A DNA stretch of 64,000 nt from Saccharospirillaceae bacterium (GTDB taxonomy: Bacteria; Pseudomonadota; Gammaproteobacteria; Pseudomonadales; Oceanobacteraceae): contig JAKVCS010000004.1 of the NCBI GenBank assembly GCA_022448365.1, positions 455,858 through 519,857 on the forward strand, read 5' to 3'. Positions 57,265 to 64,000 of this stretch are shown in pieces. The translations under genes and the position numbers were made by a program. Each line of letters opens with the position of its first letter. The first letter of the stretch is position 1. The notes under the pieces are model-generated. The model saw nothing but the letters and a program-made list of their open reading frames with translations, did not search any database and was not told where the DNA came from.

Positions 57265-58755
57265 ATGAACACACCTAAGATTCTGGCAATTGCCGTATCC
57301 GCTGCTTTACTGGCAGCTTGTGGAAGCGATGATAACGATAATGATGACAAAAAAGTCGTTAATGCTCCGGAGACTTACACTTTCCCTAGTAAAGTCACTG
57401 CGGGTGAGTCTTCCGTTTCCTATTCCGGTCAGGTTGCCCGTAATGCTCTGATCAACGAACTAAAATCTGTGATTGGCAGCGGCGACCTTACCACCGTTGA
57501 TGGTGAAATTAGTTTATCAGCTGCTGTTAAACAGAAATTGGCTCTGGTTTACGAGGGCGGAACTAATGGTGGAACGGTTAACTCAGGCGAAGCTGACTTA
57601 ACTAACAGAAATGCTTACACCCTGGCAGCCGAGAAGACTCCTGTTGGCTTATCTAAGAAAACCGCTGACGCAAACTTCGAAGAAGCGGATTACACTGAAA
57701 TCAGCAGCGGTAAGAATCTGGTGAGCAAGATCGCCGGTGTCGATAACGGTCTGGCCCGCGATGAATTCTTGGGTTGGAACATTGCCGCAGTGACTGTTCC
57801 TTCAAGTATTACTGGTAAGAAAGACGGTGAAGGCAACCCTCTTAATATCACCGGTGAGGATTCTAAACCACACGCTCTGGTTCAAAGCTGGTTTGACGCG
57901 GTTGCAGCCAATGCTGCAAAAGGTGACGCGCATCCTCATTCAGACTATGTCTCTGAGACAGGTCTTGACTACCAACAGCTGGTGCAAAAATTCCTGTTAG
58001 GAGCAGTTTCATTCGCTCAGGCATCTGATGATTACCTCAAAGAATCTAAAGGCCTGCTGAAAGGCAACTCTGCTGGCGATAAAGATGGCACTAAATCTTA
58101 CACTCCTCTGGAGCACCAGTGGGATGAGGGTTTCGGCTACTTCGGTGCTGCGCGGGACTACAACAACTACACTGACGCTCAGTTAAAAGCTCAGAAAGAT
58201 AACGACACTAACGGTGATAACGTTATTGATCTGGATTCTGAATACACGTTCTCAATGGCGCAATACGCCAATAAGCGTGACGCTGGTATTACAGGTGCTG
58301 ATTACAGCAAAACCATCATGGATAACTTCCTGAAAGGTCGTCAGATTATCCAGGATAACTTTGGCACAGATCCTGTGCAGGGTGAAGGCTACCATGCGGA
58401 ACTAACGGCAGTAGCTAAAACCATTGTTATGCAGTGGGAAGAAATTCTCGCCGCGAATGTTATTCATTACATCAACGATACTTTGGACGATATGGCCAAT
58501 ATCGGTGATGCAGAGAAGTATAGCTTTAGTGCTCATGCGAAACACTGGAGTGAAATGAAAGGTTTTGCTTTGTCTTTGCAGTTTAACCCGGCAGCAACTT
58601 CCGCTATGACTTTGCAAAATCTGAAAGATCTCAACAATTACATTGGTCAAGCGCCTAAGCTGACTAACGATGCCGATTACCGTAAGCAGCTTGAAGATGC
58701 CCGTACATTACTGAAAACCACCTTTAAGTTCGAAGGTGATGTAACTACGTGGTAA
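57265..58755 (+). CDS. DUF4856 lipoprotein of an imelysin-type uptake locus
   Basis: 496 residues from the ATG at 57,265 (another in-frame ATG is at 57,253; GAGAAAG favours the second). Lipobox in VSAALLAACGSDDN, then a Gly/Asp-rich helical protein of the DUF4856 family. Segments such as WDEGFGYFGAARDY and AVAKTIVMQWEEILAANVIH are typical. This family occurs with imelysin-like proteins and TonB receptors in marine bacteria and is presumed to take part in iron or metal acquisition, but no biochemical role is established. The imelysin gene follows after 93 bp with an attenuator-like hairpin between. Confidence 0.85.
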   Translation: MNTPKILAIAVSAALLAACGSDDNDNDDKKVVNAPETYTFPSKVTAGESSVSYSGQVARNALINELKSVIGSGDLTTVDGEISLSAAVKQKLALVYEGGTNGGTVNSGEADLTNRNAYTLAAEKTPVGLSKKTADANFEEADYTEISSGKNLVSKIAGVDNGLARDEFLGWNIAAVTVPSSITGKKDGEGNPLNITGEDSKPHALVQSWFDAVAANAAKGDAHPHSDYVSETGLDYQQLVQKFLLGAVSFAQASDDYLKESKGLLKGNSAGDKDGTKSYTPLEHQWDEGFGYFGAARDYNNYTDAQLKAQKDNDTNGDNVIDLDSEYTFSMAQYANKRDAGITGADYSKTIMDNFLKGRQIIQDNFGTDPVQGEGYHAELTAVAKTIVMQWEEILAANVIHYINDTLDDMANIGDAEKYSFSAHAKHWSEMKGFALSLQFNPAATSAMTLQNLKDLNNYIGQAPKLTNDADYRKQLEDARTLLKTTFKFEGDVTTW

Positions 58756-58780
58756 GTTGTTGCTAGTTCTGCGTTACCCT

Positions 58781-58811
58781 AAGGCTGCCTCTTATGCGGG
58801 GGCGGCCTTTT
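58781..58811 (+). terminator. Hairpin between the DUF4856 and imelysin genes
   Basis: AAGGCTGCC and GGCGGCCTT form a nine-base stem (one wobble) with an 11-base loop and a short T run. It may reduce read-through into the imelysin gene or protect the first transcript's 3' end. Confidence 0.55.
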
Positions 58812-58848
58812 GCGTTCTTATTTCAGTGGATTTTAAAGGTATGTTCCG

Positions 58849-60009
58849 ATGAAAATTCAAGCTTTATCTGTGTTAGCTGCCTCAACGCTTTTAACCGCGT
58901 GTGGTGGTTCTTCCTCCTCATCAAGCAGTGTAGGTGGCAACAATGGATTGTGTGCCGAATTAGCATCTAGCGCTTCCAGTTGTTCTGCATTACTGGTCAC
59001 TGCCCAGGCACAACAAGCTGACCGTATTCAGGCGTTTGAGACGGCAGCAAAATCACTGGATCAGCATACCACCGCGTTTTGTAGCGCTATTGGTCAGGCG
59101 GGTGAAAGTGCTGCATTGGCGTTGGCTAAAACCAGTCTTGCCTCAGCAGCATCTGCCTGGCAAGCGTTGGAAGTGATGCAATTTGGTCCGGTGACGGAAA
59201 CTGCCCGCAACAACTTTTACAGCTGGCCTTTGAGCGTTGGTAAAGGTGGACAAATTGATAATGAAATCGCACTGGTTGCTAACGGTGGAAATTTTAGTCC
59301 AACACCGAGCAAGCGTGGTTTAACAGCGGTTGAGTACGTTCTGTACAACAATCCTACAGACGCAAGTCGCTGTGATTACGCACAAAAAGTGACTGAGCGG
59401 ATGGTATCTGAGGCGGAAGCGTTGACAACAGCGTCAGCGGCTTACAAACCTTCTCAGAGCTCGAATCAGCAAGCTGAAGTACAAAGTGTATTCGATGCCT
59501 TGTTCTACCTGGATACCAAAACCAAGTCCGACAAGATTCAAGAGGATATTTTACCGGAAGGTCAGAACGATTCGTTTGACGCTGATAAGCTGGAATACGC
59601 ATACGCCGACCTTAACCGTGCTGCGGTTGCTGCTAATTTGAAAAGTGGCTTGGCCATCTTTACCGGTGACAACGGTGTTGGTTTCGAAGAATTACTGGTT
59701 GCTTCCAATCAGGCGGCATTAGCCAGTCAGATGAAAGCGGCATTGCAGCTGGCCATCGATGCATCAAAAAGTGGCGAGTTTTCGCAGGACTGGCGTGCGA
59801 TATTAACGGACGCTAACAGCAACGATAAAAGCTCAAATGTATCGGCGTGTCTGAACATGACTGCAACCACAACCGCAGCTAACAGCAATATTGAAAAGCT
59901 GTGCTCGTTACCCAAGAAAATTCAGCCGTTTACTGCGGATCTGAAAAATTCAATGTCGATTGCATTAAGTCTGAGTGTTCCAGGTGGTGCTGCGGCTGAT
60001 GGTGATTAA
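58849..60009 (+). CDS. Imelysin-family lipoprotein
   Basis: 386 residues. Lipobox in STLLTACGGSSSS, followed by a serine-rich spacer and two helical imelysin repeats. The family's GxHxxE motif appears as GLTAVEYVLYNN, with threonine in place of histidine, as in the IrpA-like branch that is not a peptidase. Such proteins sit in iron-regulated operons with TonB receptors. Ends just before a bidirectional terminator. Confidence 0.88.
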   Translation: MKIQALSVLAASTLLTACGGSSSSSSSVGGNNGLCAELASSASSCSALLVTAQAQQADRIQAFETAAKSLDQHTTAFCSAIGQAGESAALALAKTSLASAASAWQALEVMQFGPVTETARNNFYSWPLSVGKGGQIDNEIALVANGGNFSPTPSKRGLTAVEYVLYNNPTDASRCDYAQKVTERMVSEAEALTTASAAYKPSQSSNQQAEVQSVFDALFYLDTKTKSDKIQEDILPEGQNDSFDADKLEYAYADLNRAAVAANLKSGLAIFTGDNGVGFEELLVASNQAALASQMKAALQLAIDASKSGEFSQDWRAILTDANSNDKSSNVSACLNMTATTTAANSNIEKLCSLPKKIQPFTADLKNSMSIALSLSVPGGAAADGD

Positions 60010-60037
60010 TCAGAGTTTCTGATTAATTCTGAATAAT

Positions 60038-60074
60038 AAAAAAGCCGGGTTTAAATTTTAAACCCGGCTTTTTT
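60038..60074. terminator. Bidirectional intrinsic terminator
   Basis: GCCGGGTTTA and TAAACCCGGC form a long stem, with six As before and six Ts after it. It ends the imelysin gene on the plus strand and the DUF1513 gene on the minus strand. Confidence 0.95.
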
Positions 60075-60096
60075 ATTAGTTGCTTGAGAGTGAAGA

Positions 60097-61275
60097 TTAA
60101 GTATTAGACAGCCGCAGCACACGACTGTGTAAATGGTTCTCCCACCAGAAATTCGATTTTATGGCAGCGGTGATTTTTGTCAGCTCTTGATTAGTTGCTT
60201 GCCAGTGCCACAATTCTCCAGCTCCGGCTGAAATCCAGCCTTCACTGTCACCCAATACGATTCCTTTGCTGAACTCCAGTGTTTGAACACCCGGCTTGAT
60301 TGCTTGTTGCGGTTGCCAGTGGCTTAACAGGTGACCTCTGGGGTTGGAAATTAAGGCCGCACCCGCGTATGCAGACGATTTCGGAAAGGCTCTCAGGCTG
60401 GCGGTGTAGCCTTTCATATCCCAATAATAATGCTCATTTTCTGGTTGCAATAACTGCAACTGAGATTCACCGTCGCGGGCAAGTGCTACCGTGGCAGGGC
60501 GATCATCCTGTTTCTGGTACTGGCAGCCCACTAACACAGAGCCATCGGGCATCTGGGTCAGATGACGCGCGCTGAGTGCCTGAATCGGACTTTTCCAGCG
60601 CTGCTTGATGGCGCCTGTAGGAATATCAATCTGAACCAGCTCCGATTTCATCGTGCTAATATTCAGCGGGTCCCGGCCACTGTTCGGGTGAGTTAATACG
60701 CCGGTGTTGGCAATGTAAAGTTGGTCACCATCAATGATTAGTTCATGTGGGCCAATGCCATCCGTAGCAATGATGCGCTTCAGCGTCAGGTCAGCAGCAT
60801 GAATTTCCAAAACGTAGCCGGTTTTTTCGACATAATGGCTGGCAGTCGAATATATAAAGCGTCCATCGGCTGAGAATACACTGTGCCCTTCATAATGCAT
60901 GTTTTCTGGTGGCATCAAATGAGCTAATAACTCGCCCGAGGTGCTGTATTTTTTTAATGGTGCATCCGGCTCACGTGAATTCACCAATACCGCAGGCGAT
61001 GCGTGGTGTGGAAACAGATCGGCCATGTGGACTCGGTCATCTACGGTGATATCACTGATCAAATTCCCCTCGGTATCACTGATTAATACACCGAATATAG
61101 ACTGCGTCGCGTGGTCACGATAACCCGATACCAACAGTCGCTGTGATGTTGTATTAACTGTTGCGCTTCTTTCCGATTCGGTTCGGGCGGAATATATGCC
61201 ACCACACAAAGATACAGAGGCAGATAATCCCAGTGCTGAGGTTTGAATAAATTGGCGTCGATTGATTTTTTGCAT
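60097..61275 (-). CDS. DUF1513 protein with Tat signal
   Basis: 392 residues. The N-terminus carries a twin-arginine motif (NRRQFIQTSALGLS), so it is probably exported folded. The rest is a beta-propeller-like DUF1513 domain with HYEGHSVFSADGRFIYST and TDGIGPHELIIDGDQLYIAN. DUF1513 genes commonly neighbour imelysin genes in proposed iron-uptake operons. The sterol-desaturase-type gene lies seven bases upstream on the same strand. Confidence 0.9.
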   Translation of the reverse strand: MQKINRRQFIQTSALGLSASVSLCGGIYSARTESERSATVNTTSQRLLVSGYRDHATQSIFGVLISDTEGNLISDITVDDRVHMADLFPHHASPAVLVNSREPDAPLKKYSTSGELLAHLMPPENMHYEGHSVFSADGRFIYSTASHYVEKTGYVLEIHAADLTLKRIIATDGIGPHELIIDGDQLYIANTGVLTHPNSGRDPLNISTMKSELVQIDIPTGAIKQRWKSPIQALSARHLTQMPDGSVLVGCQYQKQDDRPATVALARDGESQLQLLQPENEHYYWDMKGYTASLRAFPKSSAYAGAALISNPRGHLLSHWQPQQAIKPGVQTLEFSKGIVLGDSEGWISAGAGELWHWQATNQELTKITAAIKSNFWWENHLHSRVLRLSNT

Positions 61276-61282
61276 AGTGTGA

Positions 61283-62203
61283 TCAGCGCTTCAGCAATAA
61301 TTGTTTGATCAGGGGCATATGCCGATTTGGCAGAGGTAGGTCGTGCTCACCACTGTGCCAGCTGTTGAACAGGTAATCCCATATTGCCAATACCGACCCA
61401 TAGTTATAATGGATACCACCCACACCATGATGAAGCTGGTGCTGTGCCGGACTGATGAACAGCACTTCCAGTTTGCCATACCTCAATGGGATATTAGAAT
61501 GCCGCAGGTTGGCACCGGCCATATTAAATATCCAGATAAAACCACCGACTCCGAAAATTTGCCAAAGTTCCGGCGTTTTTCCGATGACAGAAAAATAGCC
61601 GCCGCTTAGTACTCCGTAAACTGTCACCATTCTTATCTGATAGAGAAACTGTTCTATCGGATGCAATCGCAGCAAAGTAAAGGGGGTGAGTACTTGTGCG
61701 CTATGATGCACTCGGTGTATGCGCCATAACCAACGACTGTGAAGCAGGCGGTGCAGGCCGTAACGTGAGGCGTCATCCACTAAGAATAAAATAATTGCGT
61801 AAATAGAAATTAAAATGACGGGGCTCATTTCCGCTACGCTGTTTTCCCCCAGTTGCGTAACGGGGAAAACGGTACTGAAAAAGGCGTTACTGCTAATCGC
61901 AATCTGAATAATCAGAAAAACGTTACTTATACCCAGAAATGAAAACAACAGTGCATTGAAAACAATTAACGCATATTCCTGGCGGGTCGATGTGTTCCAC
62001 CAATAAGACAATGTAAACCAGGATTTCAGGTAATGCTTGCGGCTTGCCCAGGAGGTTGTTGTCCATAACAGAACAATCAAAGCCGCAGAAAGCCAATAAC
62101 CCCAGAATGTTCTGCTTTCTGGAGCTAACAGCAAAGAAGACAGTGATTGCCACCAATCGCTCAGCAAAAGCGGCAGGCCAGCAGATATTTCAGACACAGC
62201 CAA
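61283..62203 (-). CDS. Sterol desaturase/fatty acid hydroxylase superfamily protein
   Basis: 306 residues, four or more membrane helices and the histidine clusters that bind a di-iron centre: HRLLH, HRVHH and HQLHH. The substrate is unknown; members hydroxylate lipids, sterols or carotenoids. It is co-directional with DUF1513 with a seven-base gap, so they form one transcription unit, and it is divergent from the TonB receptor. Confidence 0.9.
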   Translation of the reverse strand: MAVSEISAGLPLLLSDWWQSLSSLLLAPESRTFWGYWLSAALIVLLWTTTSWASRKHYLKSWFTLSYWWNTSTRQEYALIVFNALLFSFLGISNVFLIIQIAISSNAFFSTVFPVTQLGENSVAEMSPVILISIYAIILFLVDDASRYGLHRLLHSRWLWRIHRVHHSAQVLTPFTLLRLHPIEQFLYQIRMVTVYGVLSGGYFSVIGKTPELWQIFGVGGFIWIFNMAGANLRHSNIPLRYGKLEVLFISPAQHQLHHGVGGIHYNYGSVLAIWDYLFNSWHSGEHDLPLPNRHMPLIKQLLLKR

Positions 62204-62224
62204 TTCACGGTGTTAAATCAAAGT

Positions 62225-62243
62225 CTGAATGATAACCCATCTC
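62225..62243. promoter_or_regulatory. Candidate Fur box between the hydroxylase and TonB receptor genes
   Basis: CTGAATGATAACCCATCTC matches about 12 of 19 positions of the Fur consensus, with a perfect AATGATAA core. It lies in the 119-bp divergent region and could control both directions. Confidence 0.45.
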
Positions 62244-62322
62244 TTGCACCTTTAATATTGAAACTCATTTATGGTTAAATGCCGGGTCGATAATTTTTTA
62301 TGTAGTTCCTGCGGAGCATGCT

Positions 62323-64000
62323 GTGCGTAAACTGTTGCTGAACCCTTCTGCTGTATCTGATTCTGATCGTTCTGGAGTAGCTCCACTAGCACTCGCCATT
62401 ACCCTTGCTGGGGCCTCTGCTGCAGCACTCGCCGAAGATAATATGGAGCTTGATAATGTTTATATTACTGGTGGTGAGGAGTTGGTGCGCACGCAGCCAG
62501 GGTCAGCAACATTAATTGATGACGTGGCGCTGGAACAGTTCGAATACACCGATATCAACCGTATTCTGAATGCCGTACCGGGCGTTAATCTGCAGGAAGA
62601 AGACGGTTACGGTCTACGCCCCAATATTGGATTGCGTGGCACGTCACCGGAGCGCAGTAAGAAGATCACTTTGATGGAAGACGGCGTCTTGGCTGGTCCT
62701 GCGCCGTATTCTGCGCCAGCGGCCTACTATTTCCCGAATGTCTCGCGCATGAGTGCGGTGGAGGTCTTTAAGGGCCCATCCACGATTCAATATGGCCCGG
62801 CAACCGTGGGTGGTGCGGTTAACCTAGTAAGCCGCCCGATTCCTTTCAGTCGTTCCGGTGAGCTGGACTTGCAATACGGCAGCGATAACTTCCAGCGTTA
62901 TGAGGCTTGGTACGGTGGCGAAAGTGATGGACTGGGCTTCCTGATCGAAGGTTTGCGCGTGAGTGCCGATGGCTTTAAAGACCTGGATGGCGGTGCCAAT
63001 GGTCGTGGTGAAGACAGTACCGGATTCGTGCGTAACGATTTCAATACCAAATTCAGTTGGGAAATCCTGGGTAACTACAGTCATCGGTTTCAGCTAAAAC
63101 TGGGTTACGCTGATGAAATATCGGATGAAACCTACCTGGGCCTGAGCCGCGCGGACTTCGACAAAAATCCCAATCGCCGTTACCGCGCCAGTAGCCTGGA
63201 CAAGATGGAATGGGACCACAACACCATCCACTTAAACCATCTGTTCACACTGCCGAACGACTCGACCATTTCCACCGATGTTTATCGCCATACGTTTAGC
63301 CGCGACTGGTTCAAAGTGAACAAGTTTGGTGACGGAACCACCTTGCAGGAAGTGCTTCAGGACCCGCAGGATAAACAAGACTACTTCAACGTCATTAAGG
63401 GGGAGCAGGCGTCGACTAACTCCAGTGACCAGCTGCTGATTGGCAGTAATGATCGTTCTTATGTCTCGCAGGGCGTTCAGTCCCGTTACAACGCGATGTT
63501 TAACCAAGGCGGCTTAGTTCACAATCTGGAACTGGGTGTGCGCTATCACGTCGACAGTGTTGAGCGTGAGCACACTGAACAAAACTACGATATGACAGCC
63601 ACGGGTGAGTTACGTGCTGTCGCGGGTACCTTTACCACCACCACGCTCAACGAAGCTGAAGCTAAGGCCTGGGCGCTGCATATAAAAGATGACATCGAAA
63701 TTGATAACACCACCGTGACTGTCGGGGTGCGCCACGAAAACATCACTTCCAGCAAAACCAACTTCCGCCTAGATACCGGTGTTAAACAGAGTAAACAGGA
63801 AATGGATCAGTCGGTTACTCTGCCGGGAATCGGTGTGTATTCTCAGCTGAGTGAGGAATTGGGTGTGCTGGCGGGGGTCTATCGTGGGTTTACCGCTGCA
63901 ACACCGGGTGGTTCGGGTGATGTGAAGCCGGAAGAAAGCACCAATTATGAGATTGGTGGTCGTTACTCAGGTGTGGGTCAGGCAGAAGTGATTGCCTTCT
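62323..64000 (+). CDS. TonB-dependent receptor, FecA-like (3' end outside window)
   Basis: About 559 residues visible; the frame is open to the window end. The GTG at 62,323 follows GCGGAG at good spacing. A long signal region (VAPLALAITLAGASAAALA) precedes a TonB-box-like DNVYITGGEEL. The plug domain has ILNAVPGVNLQEEDGYGLRP, NIGLRGTSPERS and EVFKGPSTIQYGPATVGGAV, and barrel strands follow. Plug segments resemble FecA-type ferric-citrate receptors. The true substrate cannot be told, but the adjoining imelysin, DUF4856 and DUF1513 genes suggest iron or another metal. Confidence 0.92.
   Translation, partial: MRKLLLNPSAVSDSDRSGVAPLALAITLAGASAAALAEDNMELDNVYITGGEELVRTQPGSATLIDDVALEQFEYTDINRILNAVPGVNLQEEDGYGLRPNIGLRGTSPERSKKITLMEDGVLAGPAPYSAPAAYYFPNVSRMSAVEVFKGPSTIQYGPATVGGAVNLVSRPIPFSRSGELDLQYGSDNFQRYEAWYGGESDGLGFLIEGLRVSADGFKDLDGGANGRGEDSTGFVRNDFNTKFSWEILGNYSHRFQLKLGYADEISDETYLGLSRADFDKNPNRRYRASSLDKMEWDHNTIHLNHLFTLPNDSTISTDVYRHTFSRDWFKVNKFGDGTTLQEVLQDPQDKQDYFNVIKGEQASTNSSDQLLIGSNDRSYVSQGVQSRYNAMFNQGGLVHNLELGVRYHVDSVEREHTEQNYDMTATGELRAVAGTFTTTTLNEAEAKAWALHIKDDIEIDNTTVTVGVRHENITSSKTNFRLDTGVKQSKQEMDQSVTLPGIGVYSQLSEELGVLAGVYRGFTAATPGGSGDVKPEESTNYEIGGRYSGVGQAEVIAF

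Overview
This window looks like a chromosomal segment of a motile, aerobic, marine-type gammaproteobacterium, probably an Oceanospirillales or pseudomonad relative. The reasons are the gene order fliK-fliLMNOPQR-flhB-flhA-flhF-fleN-fliA-cheYZAB-motCD-parA-parP-cheW-DUF2802, the HsbA/HsbR/HptB partner-switch module, class Ia nrdAB with a yfaE-type ferredoxin, and the imelysin/DUF4856/TonB cluster at the right end. The assignment to a group is an inference from gene content and order. No tRNA, rRNA, insertion sequence, prophage, integrase or CRISPR array was seen.

Layout. (1) 1-4,976: chemoreceptor adaptation genes cheR (5' end probably outside the window), cheD and a first cheB, then a STAS protein, a receiver-phosphatase-kinase and an Hpt protein matching HsbA-HsbR-HptB. 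(2) 5,062-17,373: flagellar hook-length control, C-ring, export gate, FlhF/FleN placement proteins and sigma-28, with good sigma-54 promoter matches before fliK and fliL and weaker ones before flhA and cheW. (3) 17,563-26,734: core chemotaxis operon, a second stator pair and the ParC/ParP-type polar array-positioning genes. (4) 26,844-30,135: small and accessory genes, namely a tiny exported protein, an orphan prepilin-like protein, an AraC regulator, an unassigned outer-membrane protein and a one-cysteine Bcp peroxiredoxin. (5) 30,331-34,340: ribonucleotide reductase module, with two NrdR-like boxes exactly 32 bp apart over the promoter and a perfect DnaA box behind them. (6) 34,738-39,788: an RstAB-type two-component system whose kinase lacks any ordinary start codon where one is needed, a convergent gap holding a candidate structured RNA and two terminators, metR, and a PAS chemoreceptor. 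(7) 39,916-47,369: glpK, two diguanylate cyclases around a peroxiredoxin-glutaredoxin fusion, and several poorly known genes. (8) 47,585-56,894: holA-lptE-leuS housekeeping block, a di-haem cytochrome c behind an FNR/Anr-type box, a fused 5-oxoprolinase and a CGFS glutaredoxin. (9) 57,265-64,000: a DUF4856 lipoprotein, an imelysin-like lipoprotein, a Tat-exported DUF1513 protein, a membrane di-iron hydroxylase and a TonB-dependent receptor cut by the window edge. This last block is probably an iron (or other metal) uptake locus with Fur-like operators.

How the genes work together: regions 1-3 form one motility and chemotaxis programme (export apparatus, switch, stator, polar placement, signalling and FlgM-linked checkpoint). 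Regions 5 and 8 are housekeeping. The least explained parts are the region-9 locus, the RNA candidate at 37,110-37,229, the rstB start, the CheA linker repeats with the small gene before parP, and a few genes of unknown function.
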